Shown here: positions 12,101-24,291 of the stretch, one piece after another
Layout of the letters: each line of letters opens with the position of its first letter
Position numbering within the stretch: the stretch's first letter is position 1
Assembly (NCBI RefSeq): GCF_003576645.1
Contig: NC_044919.1
Coordinates: 29,898,403-29,962,402 of the forward strand
Reading direction: 5' to 3'
Length of the DNA: 64,000 bases
From: Ipomoea triloba
Taxonomy: Eukaryota; Streptophyta; Magnoliopsida; Solanales; Convolvulaceae
Position numbers and translations under genes: made by a program
Notes under the pieces: generated by a model
Databases searched by the model: none
What the model was told of the DNA's origin: nothing
What the model saw: only the letters and a program-made list of their open reading frames with translations

Positions 12101-13260
12101 TTTGGTAAATAAATATATAACATTATTTTATACTATAACTTTGATATTTAATTACAAGATATTGTAAAAATAATATAATGGACAATGTAATGAATATCAA
12201 TTGATAAATTTGAATGTAAAGAATCTTTGCATGAGAGAAAATAAAGACAATATAACTAATGAAATTATTTCTCTTATTTAATTTAAATTTTTGATAATGA
12301 ATAATTTTTTCAAATAAAGGTATTGTAGACACATAATTCTAAATTAAAGAAATATATATTTATCATTTTTTGTTGTAGTTACTAATTTATTTAATTTAAT
12401 AAGAGTAAATAGAGTGAGAAACTTAATTATGTCAAATTTGATTGAGATGAGGTTCGAACCTAATATCTTTTTATAGAAATGAATGTGTAAGTTAAAAGTT
12501 AACGGAATATTAACGGAGAAGACAATATTTAACGGAAAACTTAACGGATAATAAGGTTAAATTAAGTAATCTCTATTAATAATATTAATCTGAATTATCT
12601 TAACTATCTATTTGATTAAATAATTCATCTGAACCATCTATTTGATTAAATAATTTGACTGCCATTTTTTCTACCCATTTTAGACCTAACTCTCTTTGGC
12701 TCTTATTAGTATAGTAGATAGTAGATATGGAGTGGGGAGTGATTTTTTGTCTTCTACGAATTTTATCTTTGTCCACGTTCTTATTATATTAGGAATTCGA
12801 ATTATTCCATCTCTTCAAAATTCTCAAATTATTAGAGGTTGTTTACTAAAGTTGAAAATTGAATTTTTTTTAATAAACAAAAATTTGGAGAAGTGAAAAA
12901 ATAAAACTTGTTTATTAAAGTTAATTCTCTAACCTAGTTTTATATTTTCATTCTTCTATTTTTGTGTCATTTTTCTAAAATCAGGATTCTTCGTTTGGAG
13001 AATTGAAAATATACGAGTGAACAAATAAAGTATATGACCCCTTAATTTATCACGTACCAAACTATATGATATGAATTATAATATGAGTTAATGATGAATC
13101 AACTTTAAGAAACACAGAACCTTTCGGCCGTTTCGGGGAAACAATGAAACTAGAAGGGCTAAACAGCAATTATCTAAATTCGATTCAATACTTAAATCGG
13201 CCAATGAGAGTTACGGGATAGAACTCTGTTGGCGCTCGCCTTTATCATTCTCCCGCTCGC

Positions 13261-13689
13261 CTTCGCTCTTCGACTAGATACTTCTGTCTTAAAACTCCAA
13301 CTTCTGTGTAGGTATGTATCTCCGCTTCACTCTCAGTCACTTGTATATCTTCAATCTTTGTTTCGCGTCTATGTGGTTTCGACTAGTTGCGATGTAGTGA
13401 TGTGAAGGATTCGAGAAATCTAGGGTTTATGTTTTTGAGCTTAACGACTATATGTTTTTATTGGAGTGACTATTGTTATTATTATTATTTTTTGCATTTG
13501 AGGTTTTAGGTTTTCTGCGATTTGGAACGTTTAGGTTTCATGTGAGCAAATTAATTACAGGAAAGATGTTACTGAAGAGACTAGGGAGCTGCTTTGAGCT
13601 CTTATTTGATTTGCATACTGAAGTTTGTATCTGTTTATGCAGCATATATATATGTTTGCAGTTGGGAATCAATGTTTATAAATTTTTTG

Positions 13690-13721
<32 letters not shown>

Positions 13722-14089
13722 TTTGTTTTTTTTTTGTTTTTGTTTTTGTTTTTGTTTTTGTTTTTGTTTTTGTTTTGTTTTTGTTTTTGTTTTTGTTTTG
13801 TTTTTTTTTTTTTTTTTTTTTTTTTTTTNNNNNNNNNNNNNNNNNNNNNNNNNNNNNNNNNNNNNNNNNNNNNNNNNNNNNNNNNNNNNNNNNNNNNNNN
13901 NNNNNNNNNNNNNNNNNNNNNNNNNNNNNNNNNNNNNNNNNNNNNNNNNNNNNNNNNNNNNNNNNNNNNNNNNNNNNNNNNNNNNNNNNNNNNNNNNNNN
14001 NNNNNNNNNNNNNNNNNNNNNNNNNNNNNNNNNNNNNNNNNNNNNNNNNNNNNNNNNNNNNNNNNNNNNNNNNNNNNNNNNNNNNNNNN

Positions 14090-14135
<46 letters not shown>

Positions 14136-14278
14136 TTGAGAAACAAGATGTACCTTAGCACATTTAAGTTAAGAAAAATATGCCAACATGCTGAAGTTAC
14201 CTACTGAAATACTCCAATTTCAATATGTATGTTGTGATGATTATTGGCTATATACTGAATGTTTTGTTTTTGGTTCAG
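13261..14278 (+). other. FLK 5' UTR exon and leader intron, with gap
   Basis: A probable non-coding first exon ends at 13311 (GTGTAG then GTATGT). A leader intron runs to an acceptor ending in TTCAG at 14278, eleven bases before the ATG. The intron carries a (TTTTTG)n tract from about 13686, then a T run, 261 unknown bases (13829-14089) and another T run. Exon 1 is inferred from the splice signals and from the conserved CT-rich leader. Its transcription start is not defined. Confidence 0.55.
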
Positions 14279-14288
14279 TGCTCCAGAA

Positions 14289-17200
14289 ATGGCTGATGGA
14301 AATTTTGGGGAGCATGGAATGGATAACATGCAGAGCATTAATCATGTGGATGACACACAGAACATTGATAACAATATGGATAACCTGCAGGGAATTGATG
14401 ACATAAACAACACAGATAAATTGAACAGCATGGAAAATGTGGAAGGCATGCCTGGCATCCATGACTTTGATAGTATGCAGAGCATAGATAATGCTGATGA
14501 TGCAGATAATCTGCACAACACTGATAACGATCCTGAGCTAGATAATGTGCACGATGAGACTAACTTGCAGGATGCAGACAATGTACCTGAGTACTCACTT
14601 CCTTCACAGGAGTTACAAGCCACACAGAATGATGTTGGAAGTGGTGAAGAAAAGAAATGGCCTGGCTGGCCAGGAGAAAATGTATTCAGGATGTTGGTTC
14701 CTGCTCAAAAGGTCGGTGGTATCATCGGTCGGAAGGGGGAGTTCATTAAGAAACTTTGTGAGGAAACCAAGTCTCGCATTAAGATACTCGATGGGCCTCC
14801 TGGTACCACTGAAAGAACTGTGAGTTTTTGTTAGATAACTATCAGTTATTTTGTTGCTTTGCTATTAGCCTATTAAGATATTCTTGTGTGCTCATGGAGT
14901 AAGAGAAACTCTTATACTAGCAGCCTTCAATTGCATGCCACCACATGATTCACTTCCCATAGTGCCCATAAGACTTCGTGGATTCATATTTACAATACCT
15001 GATCTTTAGATTTACTCTCTATGTACATCATGGTTCCTCAAATGTTATAGTTATTACAGCCTATGCAATATTTCATCATGAAATTTTCAGGAAGGAGGAC
15101 ATTGTAATTCATTACTGGGAGAACATTTGAATACTTAATTCTGAACACTGTTAATTTACAAACTATAAAACATAAAATCCCCTGTAAGTTTTAGCTAGTT
15201 GGTCTGAAATATTCTAGTAAGGTTATTTCAGATAAAACATCAATTTGAACACTATAAATTTTTTTATAAGATTTATGATGTTAACAAATACTAATTGTTA
15301 ATGAATACTTGCTCTTCAAAATGGCAGCCAATGATTAACATATATAATATAATTGGCTAACAATCTTTATGTTTAGAAGTAGCTATTAAGAAAACTGTTT
15401 GAGAGATACACCATAACACCGATGGAGCTGTTCTTCTGACCAGAAACTTCAAAAACTTTAACCATCTTGTAAACACAGAGTGATATAACAGTTTCTTTAT
15501 CATTATAATGAACATGAGTGTATGCAGGTTCTTGCCAATTTAAGGCAGCATTTCTGCCTTCATGTGGCTTCAAACTAGACGAACCAAACATCCAGATTGC
15601 AGCATTGAGCCTTGCAACTGCTGAAATTTTCTTCTGACAATGTGTAAGAAGTATATTGTTGATACATCAGTCCAAGAAGCTTTGTTGGGCTCCATCTGGT
15701 AACTTCAGGACTTAGTCGATTGGTCTCTGATCCAACAATTTTAAACTAAATACAAGAAGAATTACCAAAATAATTCAAATTATAAAAATTATAGCTGGTT
15801 TATAAATCCAAGAAATTTTTAATATTGACACCCAAGATTTTCTGGAAACTACTTAAGCATTCATTGTCATCCAATTGTAGTGAACTTTTCTTTATGCACA
15901 TGGATGATAGATCATTAGGCATTTAATAATTTTGATAAGTAATGCATGCTTCTGACATATGATCATTTCATGCATAATTTTAGATGGCAAAATCAGTGAA
16001 TTTCAGTTCGTGAAAAACCTTAAAACAGATGAAATCAGATTAAAATATATTTATTGATGGGCTGACAGAAACTTACACACTACAAAAACTGGTTGTTCAA
16101 AAGAAAAGTTGGAAATATAGACAAGCTTATAATTTAACTGATCATAGTATGAATGTTCCTCTATAAAAGCTGAGGGATATTTATGCCCTCATATTAGACC
16201 TACTGGTAGTGAAAGTGCAAAATGGTCTAGAGTTCATGTCTTAATCTTGTTTCTGAAGGTTTTTCTGAGTGAAACTTTAATGTCAGATATTGGTGTATGT
16301 TTTATCTCATGGTCTGAATAATATATAAATTAATATTGGTGTTTGGTGTTGTATATGTTAGGAAACGAGCTTCTGGTAATACAGGATGCATATTGTGATT
16401 TTAGAGCATTGTTTTTGGGATTTGTATGCATGTTTGACACATAATTTACTACACTGTTCAGGTGATGATTTCTGCCAAAGAAGAGCCTGATCTCTCTATT
16501 TCTCCTGCAATGGATGGTCTACTAAGGGTCCATGAGCGTGTAAATGATATTGACTCAGATTCAGCTGCAGCTCCATCAGGCAATGCAAGAACAGTTTGCA
16601 CAAGGCTACTTGTGGCAGCTACTCAGGCAGGAAGTTTGATAGGGAAGCAGGGGACCACTATTAAGTCTATCCAGGATGCTTCTCAGTGTACTATCCGAGT
16701 GCTTGGAGAAGGTAAATTATTTTTTTAATATAATTTTTGAAATTTTTCTATGAAAGAATTTTACCTGCTAACCTTTTGGCCAAGAATTCATTGAGTTGGG
16801 TTTGTTTTTCTGTTCTTTTTTTTTTTACTAAGCAAGATCAAGTCATTGCATTTGATCGTGCTCTTTGTAATGTTTTGAGATGTCTTCTTGGCTTTGTTCA
16901 GGATTTTCATCACCTCTTGTTGATATTAATTGCTGATTTATGGAGTAAAAGATACATAAAAGCTACTCTGCTAATTTCAATGATGGTTCCATTGGAACTC
17001 TGCTGTTTTCTATTTGATCTTCAGAAGTGTCTTTTTTCTACCATAATTCTTATAGATTCTATTTGAAAATTTTCTTCAGAGCACCTGCCCATTTTTGCTC
17101 TACCAGAGGATAGCGTTGTTGAGGTACAGGGGGAGCCTGCGGGTGTTCATAAAGCAGTGGAAATGATTGCTTCACATCTAAGAAAATTTTTGGTTGATCG

Positions 17201-18409
17201 TAGTGTTATAGGGGTGTTTGAAATGCAGGTAACTCTGCAACTTGTCTTTTGAATTTGACAGTATAAACTATAAATTCAAGAAGTAAAATATCTAGAGTTT
17301 TCTTTCACATATATCTTGATCATTTGATTTTAATTTTGTTTTTGCTCAGATGAAAATGCCTAATCCACGTGGAAACCAAAACATGCCCCCACCTGGTCCA
17401 ACCCCATCTTGGGCACCCCCTCATTCTGGTTTTCCCGTGAATGCTGGTGGTGGACCTGGTTTTGGACCAAGCCCTCAATATATGCCACCACCTCGTCAAT
17501 ATGATAATTACTATCCACCAGGGGACATGCCTCCTTTGGACAAACAATCACGCCAGCCCCTGCCTATGTATGATAGAGATGCATCAATGGGAGCTCATGC
17601 AACAAGTATGCAGCCACAACAATCAATGGTTACAAAGGTGAGTATAGTTCACCATTTTTGCTTTTCTAAAAACATACCATAGAAATCCTGACTTGTCAAG
17701 ATAAAAACTGAAATAAAATAAAATATTGGAATCCTTCTAAGTGCTGTTTTGTAATTAACACTTCTTCTCACCAATCTGTGTTTTGCTGCTTTTTGGTTTA
17801 TTAGGTCACACAAAACATGCAAATTCCCTTGTCATATGCTGATGCTGTAATTGGTACCTCTGGTTCAAATATTAGCTATATTCGCCGCACCAGTGGTGCA
17901 ACTATTGCCATACAGGAAACAAGAGGTGTTCCCGGCGAGATGACTATTGAAATAAATGGGACTGCCTCACAAGTCCAAACTGCCCAGCAGTTAATACAGG
18001 TACTTTTGCATAATTATTGTGTCTATTGTGTTATATGGTGCATGCTTATATATGTCATGTTACTATGCACACTTGCATAATCTCTTTTCCGTGATTCTAG
18101 TCTAGTAAAATACGCAGTAGTGTCTACTTACTAAAAAAGTGTTTGCCCATTTTACACTTACATAATGAAGTTACTTGTAATCTTCGGATTTAGTCTCACG
18201 GGCCTTTGAATTCTCCATTGCAGAATTTTATTGCTGATGCTACAAGCAATATGCAAAGTTCTGCTGGTGGACCGCCTACACAAGGTTATAACCCGTATAC
18301 TTCTCATGGTCACGTATACAGTTCCCCGCCGACAACTGCTGCCGGAAACACAGGACATGGTCATGGATCAGATTACAGTTCTGTGTATGGAGGCAACTAT
18401 GGTTATTAA
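14289..18409 (+). CDS. FLK: FLK-like triple KH-domain RNA-binding protein
   Basis: Seven coding exons: 14289-14819, 16462-16711, 17080-17228, 17350-17637, 17805-17999 and 18224-18409 cover six, and the leader exon precedes them. Phases agree at every join, and the product is 532 residues. KH1 (about 131-200) has the GRKG loop, KH2 (about 222-300) has GKQG, and KH3 (about 411-472) has the variant loop GTSG. Between KH2 and KH3 lies a Pro/Gly/Met-rich linker with [13 protein letters not shown]. The C-terminus is short and Gly/Tyr-rich (ending in GGNYGY). Domain order, linker and KH3 text match Arabidopsis FLOWERING LOCUS KH DOMAIN, a nuclear RNA-binding protein that promotes flowering by lowering FLC in the autonomous pathway. 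The N-terminal 120 residues are an acidic, Asn/Asp-rich quasi-repeat region. Function in this species is inferred from homology. Confidence 0.93.
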
Positions 18410-18841
18410 GTTATCACAAGTTCTACTAACTACCTTTATTATGGACTGAGGGAAGCATTTTGTACGTTGCACCACACTTTGAATGATGAGAATTGCAGTG
18501 AGTTAAATTACATTAGGATTTCTTTTTTGGCTGTTTTATTTTTGTTCTTATATACCTTGGACCGTTAAACTGAAGCTTGTATTTTACTCATGTAATTCGA
18601 TACATGGAGTGATGCTTCTTTGTGAAATGCTAGGAGTTTTTGAACATTTTGATTTTGCTTGCTTTGTGTAGTCTGGAGAGAATACTCATTTCAAAAACAT
18701 ATACTCCGTATAACTTTATTATAACAAACATTTCAAAAGTACATAAATAACACAGGCCTTAACATAGACCTCTGGGTAAAGACGAGGTACAAACACCTAC
18801 ACGGAGTAAAACTATTTGCCCAGTAATTCAGTATTCATGCA

Positions 18842-20602
18842 TCACTCATCAGCTGCGGTCGACCTTTCTTCAGTCATCACTTGGAAACCACCCTTCATTT
18901 TTGAGGTCAAATAAGTTATGAAGACCTGTTCCACGTCTTTGTCAGCCACCACAGGCACCACCCTGAAGCGCCTTAAAACACCGGCCACCACCCTCTTCAT
19001 CTGCAAGAAAGCCATTTCTTTCCCCAGACAAATCCTTGGCCCTGCTTGAAACACCGGATACACATACGAGTCCCTCCCCACAAAGCTCCAATTCCCAGAA
19101 TCATTGGCACCGTCCTTTTCTAGCCACCGCTCTGGGCGGAACTCCGCCCAGTCCTTCCCCCAGATGTCCTCCACCCTCCCCATCGCGTAGGGGTGGTAAG
19201 CTACCCTCCATCCCTTCTTCACGACGGTCCCGTCCGGCAAAACGTCATCCTCTGCGGCTGCTTTTGAATCTACGGGGACAGGCGGGTACAACCTCATGGT
19301 TTCAGAAAGCGCTGCGTGAGTGTAAACCATGTTCTTCACTTCATCATACACTGCGGATTCCGATTTTGACCTCACCTCTTTCAAGATTTCGTTTTCCACT
19401 TCGGGGTGCCTGAAAAGCAACCAGAAAAACCACGTCAAAGCCGCCGAAGTCGTGTCCCGACCCGCCAGTATAAAGCTTATCACGATTTCCATCACGAAGT
19501 TTTCGTCGGAGTGGCCGGAACTCAAGAATCTCGACAGCAGGTCAACAGATTCCAGCGCCGACTTCTCCTCCAGCTCCTGCTTCTTTTCTCTCACGATCTT
19601 TTTGGCAAATTCTTGAACCACTTCAACAGCAGCCCGGAGCTTCCTCTCGGATCCAACGTTAAACAAACGTTTGAATTTCCAGATTAGAGGGCTAACAGCA
19701 TTGAATCTTTGGCTACTGATCTTAACAGCTTCTTCAAAAGCAACTGCGAATTTCGCTTCCGGGAGAGACGGCAATAAATACCCAGGATCGTACCCGAAAG
19801 CAATCTTGCAGATATTATCAAAAGTGAATCTCTGAAGAATATCCTGGAAATCAAGAACCGTTTTGTTCTTAGCAGCAGAGGCCAGAATCGGAATCAACCT
19901 GTCAGACAGCTCAGTATCAACCACCGTTTCCACGAACTTCTTCAGAGACCTGTGTTGAACATACAAACATTCACTCCAACTATTAATTTAAAATTTTAAT
20001 TGAGATTTAGCATATATGTTTTAATTTAATAACAAAGTTACATATAACAGATAGATCGAGCATATGCTTCAATTTAATATCAAATAATATATAATATATA
20101 AATTTAAGAATGCATTCCTTTATTAAACTTTTAGTTGGATGAAACACATGCTTCAATGCTTCAATTACCTGGTGTTAAACTCGTGGCTGGCGACTTGTCT
20201 TTGGAACTTCCAGCTCTCACCGTTGGCATTGAAGATCCCGTCGCCGAGAAAATCACCCAAAATCCTCCTGGAATAATCCCCTTTGGGGTAAACAGGAAAT
20301 TTCTTCTTGAGGATATGCTGCACATTCAAAGGATTCGCAGTGAACACTTGACGGTAACCAAGAGGGCGGTGAAGGGTGAACGTCAGATTGGGAGTACTCT
20401 TAAGCACGTCAGCAATCCATTGAAGCCTGCGGTCCTTGTTCTTCAACATGGAGAAATAAGAACCCACAAGAGGGTACGCTCTTGGGACGTTACCGCATTT
20501 GGATGAGAATGTGATGAGGCCGGTAAAGTTGCAGAAGAGGAGGAGGAAGACGAAAGTAACAATACAAATGAGCAAAGAAGCTGAGAGCTCAAGATTCAAC
20601 AT
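18842..20602 (-). CDS. CYP94-family cytochrome P450, copy 1 (two exons)
   Basis: Exon 1 is 20602-20169 and exon 2 is 19949-18842. They join in frame across a 219-bp intron with GT-AG ends and give 513 residues. The protein starts with a hydrophobic ER anchor (about residues 3-27). It has the I-helix oxygen-binding motif AGRDTT, the K-helix ETMR, and the heme loop FQAGPRICLG with the cysteine near residue 452. The region before the intron (GDGIFNANGESWKFQRQ, SHEFNTR) is typical of CYP94. Known CYP94 enzymes omega-hydroxylate fatty acids (CYP94A) or oxidise jasmonoyl-isoleucine (CYP94B/C). The sequence looks closer to CYP94A, but I cannot decide the substrate. The gene is convergent with FLK. 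The intron is unusual for this family and is absent from the paralogue at 30.06-31.57 kb. Confidence 0.93.
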
Positions 20603-20683
20603 TTTTTTGTTTGTTTGTTTGTTTTTTTTTTTTTTTTGGAATAGTTTCTTAATGAATGCTTTGGCTCAGCATGCATAGCTATT

Positions 20684-20693
20684 CCTTTTATAA
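20684..20693 (-). promoter_or_regulatory. TATA box of CYP94 copy 1
   Basis: On the minus strand this reads TTATAAAAGG, about 85 bp before the ATG. The paralogue has TATAAAAGG at the matching place (31652-31660). Confidence 0.7.
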
Positions 20694-20700
20694 GGATTAT

Positions 20701-21295
20701 TGGAAGTTTCTTTAAGGTTTTCACTCCAACTCTTTTCAATTGCTTTCCGTCATCGTTGTTGACTCTTGTCTTACTCATTGAACTATTTGTGTAATTGTTT
20801 GGCGGCGCGCGTGTGGTACAACGTCGATGGAAAACATTATGCATGCAAATACGTCACAAAGCACATGCAGTGAACAATCAATTTTTTTTTGGCGGCTGTG
20901 ATTTTTCTTTTAATTTTTTTTTAAAACTCAGCTCTTACGAAATTCTTTTGTTGGAGGAATTGAAATCAAACCCTACCATATATTTGGAAGTTTCTTCAAC
21001 GTTTCCACATTTGCATCAATCACTGCAACTCTTTCAATTGCTTTCCGTCTTTTTTACAGTTCACTTATGAAAAATAGTACCTGTATTTTCAAATTCTATT
21101 TTCAACTTTATTTTTCTTACAAATTTTGAATGTAGATAATTTTTCTGGACTACCTATTCATATTTGTCATAGTATAATTGATGGAGTAGAATTTGAGAGT
21201 CTCTTACGAACTCTTTACTCGTTGAACTATTTGCTTCATTGTGTGGACGTGTGGTATGACGTCAATGGGAAACATTATCGCATGCAAATATGACA
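20701..21295 (-). promoter_or_regulatory. Partly duplicated CYP94 upstream region
   Basis: Two related blocks lie upstream of copy 1: 20701-20865, and the pair 20986-21052 plus 21203-21295. Both contain GGAAGTTTCTT, CTTTTCAATTGCTTTCCGTC-type text, GAACTATTTG and (G)AAAACATTAT-(C)GCATGCAAAT. The distal block carries the palindrome TGACGTCA (21257-21264), which the proximal block has lost (ACAACGTCGA). The same palindrome occurs upstream of CYP94 copy 2. TGACGTCA is a bZIP/TGA-type site by known specificity; use here is inferred. Confidence 0.6.
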
Positions 21296-21568
21296 AAATG
21301 CCACAGTCTCTCGCGCAAAAATGTAATTCACTTTTCCTGCCTAATCATCTTTCGGCTCAGATGCTACACATAGCAAATAGCTAGTTTTGTTGGATTAAAT
21401 ATATTCATAAGAAAGTTAATTTATATGTTGATTGAATGGCAACTTATTTTGATGATTCAGGTCCATAACTTTATCTTATAAACATCTTCAAAGGGTCTTG
21501 TCTAGTCAATTAATTTTGCACCGTACGTTCTATAGTCGTTGCCTAGTCCAAATTTGTGTAGTTATTTA

Positions 21569-21863
21569 GGGTGTGTTTGGTTGGTGGGTTTAGGCATAAG
21601 GAATGGGTATGAAAGTGATTGTTTGTGTTTGGTTGATAGGTTTTGTGAATGCTACTATGAGTTTGGAATACCTCATTAATGACAAAACCCATACCCTTAT
21701 TAAATAAGGGTTTCATCTCCCTTCCTCCTTTTTTCCTCAACTATTAATAATCATTCCACCCACTTACCAAACATGTTAAATACTTTCACCAAAACCCATT
21801 ACCATTACCAAGTATTTGATACCCATTCCGATTCCGATTCCTATGTGCGAACCAAACACACCC
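21569..21863. mobile_element. Tourist-like MITE
   Basis: A 295-bp element with terminal inverted repeats GGGTGTGTTTGGTTGG / CGAACCAAACACACCC and TTA target duplications at 21566-21568 and 21864-21866. No coding capacity. Confidence 0.85.
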
Positions 21864-21866
21864 TTA

Positions 21867-23040
21867 GGGTTATTGTTTGATGATTCTCCGTGCATTAAAA
21901 AAAAAATCGAGTCAAGAACTAGAGGTCAAAATATCACTATAATCATATTAACTCTACTTATATAATTTATTACTTTTTTTTTTTCATGTAATACAAAAAA
22001 CTCGCATTCACTGTTCATGTTCAAGAATTTGTATGGATTAAACATTATTCCAGTGTAGTATGCAAAATGAGAATGTTATATTTAATTATTAAATTTAAAA
22101 CTGGATAGTGGTAGTAACTTTCATTTGCGCATGAAATTAACTTCTTTTGGGGAAAAAAAAATAAAAAGAGTCAAAACGTTTAGGCTCTAAGGGGTATTTC
22201 AATGAGTTTTTGGGAACCAATTAATCAAACCATGCTTTCTTCTATCCATGCTCATTTGCTAATTAAATATTTATCTAGTTTGACTCCAGTCATATGAAAA
22301 CATAATATTAGGAATTGGAAACAATTTTTTAAGGCAACTGATATGATGATTGTGTTTAACAGATAGTTATATAATATATTAATATAATGATTAATTTTCA
22401 TATCTAGATCTTGATTTGGACTTTCATGTCGAAGGAAACTATTAGCACCTCCCACACCTTTGAGATAAAAGTTGTCGGACCGGGGCGTGGGGCTCTTGGA
22501 GTTGGGGATTTAACCTTTTGAGAGAAGAAGAGATAAAAGTTGTCCATGGCTCGTCAGCGGTGACAAAATCACTAAACACTAAACCTACTAATTGTGAAAG
22601 AAAGAATTAAAAGTATTTACAAATTTTAATTCAACTTAATATCCAATGTAGTTTTTGACGGTAGCGAATTTTTTTTATTTAGTTTTAAACGACTTTTGTA
22701 CTTATATTTGACTTTGATAGTTTTTTCAATTGCGTTGTTTGTTCAAATAACTTTGTAATTTCATCTCTATTAATACTTAATTTAGTCTTCAATTATAGTA
22801 GTTTTACCCAAGTTAGTCTTCGACTATTGTGATTTTATTCAAATTAGTTATTGACTATACTGATTTTCTCAATTTAGTCCTGACTTCTAACATCGAAGGA
22901 CTAATTGGGTAAAACCATCAAAGTTAAGAACCTAATTAAGTACAAAAAATTATTTAAAAATAAATAAATAAAATCACTATAGTCAAAGACTAAATTGAAT
23001 GTTGAAACCGATACCGAACTTGTGTTTTACGCGTAATCTT
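21867..23040. other. Intergenic, no gene recognised
   Basis: AT-rich. The 22790-22990 stretch holds a short imperfect inverted repeat of the 'ATTTAGTC...GACTA' type seen in MULE-derived MITEs. Nothing else can be named. Confidence 0.4.
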
Positions 23041-23290
23041 CTGACTCTTTTAATTCTTCTTTTGGACTTATTATTGATGATGTAAAAGAAACTGCATCCC
23101 AGATTCATGATGTAGTTTTTCGGTTTGCTAGGCGATCTGCGAATCGTGCTGCCGATATTTTAGTTCGGGAAGCCGTTTCTGAGTCAAGTTGCGGGGAGTG
23201 ACTGTACTCTCTTCCTCTGTTTCTTGCGAACATTCTGGTTTCTGATTTAATGTATTAAGTTTTTATTCTAAAAAATAAAAATAAAAATTC
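23041..23290 (+). mobile_element. 5'-truncated LINE 3' end (RNase H tail)
   Basis: The plus strand reads, without stops to a final TGA near 23200, the last part of a LINE RNase H domain (VVFRFARRSANRAADILVREA). A short 3' UTR and an A-rich tail (AAAAAATAAAAATAAAAA, 23270-23288) follow. A typical dead-on-arrival L1 insertion. Confidence 0.7.
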
Positions 23291-23810
23291 AAACCTACAT
23301 TTTACTGGCCCCCCGAGATGGCCATGTCCCCCATGGATTGACGTTAGGCCCAAATGGATGAGCTCTAGTCAACTAGAAATCTTGGCCCAAGAGTTTTTTT
23401 TTTTTTTTTTAAATAATTTTTTTAATTTCTTTTTAAAACACCCCGAGAGTTGAGTCACAAAGAGTAAATGAGTTAAACGGGAGGGAAGCGTGACCAAATG
23501 ATAAATGGGCAGTAGGCTTGGAAAAGGGAGAGGGGACTAAAGACACTTTACATAGAAGGTGGCGAGGGAAGAAACTTGAGTGAAAGAAGACAGTCCAATT
23601 GAGATCTTGCAAGGGTGGCAAAGATTTTGGGGTGCTTGAAAAATAGTTGTTAACACCATAAAATGATTTTGTAAAAAAAAATTGACGGGTAAAGCTCTTT
23701 TGAATAGTTAACTTTTTGAATTTTTGCGTTTTGAAGTAATGAGCTATTACAAAAAAAGCTGGTTTTTTAGGGGAGGGGGGGAACACCAGGACCATGCTAG
23801 TGCCTAGGTC

Positions 23811-24076
23811 TCAAACCAGTAAAGAAACATCCCTCTTGTCAAACTCAAGGCTCTTGAGGATAAAACTCAGAGGACCGTCAAATTCAATCCAATCGCAGCT
23901 CTTTTTGATAGCTACCTTACCCAGTTCATCAACAACAAAATTATACTCATGCGGGATATGAGTGATCTTCACTTTCCAGTCTTTACGAACCCAATCCCTA
24001 CACGCACGAATGATGTCCCTCGTAGGTTCGAGAAGGGTGACCTCACCATTGATCCATTCAATCACTTCTTTGGCAT
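23811..24076 (-). pseudogene. LINE RNase H remnant, downstream half
   Basis: On the minus strand this reads the C-terminal RNase H region of an L1-type LINE (AKEVIEWI, ACRDWVRKDW, ITHIPHEYNFVVDELGK) and stops at 23811. The upstream half continues at 26864-26947, on the other side of the LTR element inserted at 24077-26863. Removing that insert and one GGCAT copy restores one reading frame (KLWRIRSDAKEVIEW). Confidence 0.8.
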
Positions 24077-24291
24077 TGTTGGAGGAAGAAGAAGATAGTG
24101 AAGGGCATTAGGTCCATTCATTATACTTTGTTATAACCGCCCCTAGCATTGTGTATATAAGCCACTATAGCATACCATTTCTTCATACTTCTTAATTTAG
24201 GCTCTGTAACAAATATCTTTCTTTCCCTTCAATAATATCCATTCTCTGTTTTCTTCTTTATCTCACTGTGCACACAGTGCATATTCCATCA
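24077..24291 (+). repeat. 5' LTR
   Basis: 215 bp, TG...CA ends. A TATA-like GTGTATATAAG lies at about 24151-24161 and a short palindrome CTGTGCACACAG near the 3' end. It pairs with 26649-26863. Confidence 0.92.

Noticed and set aside
12440..12462. GGTTCGAACC at 12.45 kb as a tRNA T-arm
   Set aside because: No acceptor or anticodon stems around it; no A box at a proper distance.
13473..14207. Long Phe/Leu or Lys frames through the 13.8-14.1 kb gap
   Set aside because: They arise from the T-rich tract and N bases; the region is an intron of the FLK gene.
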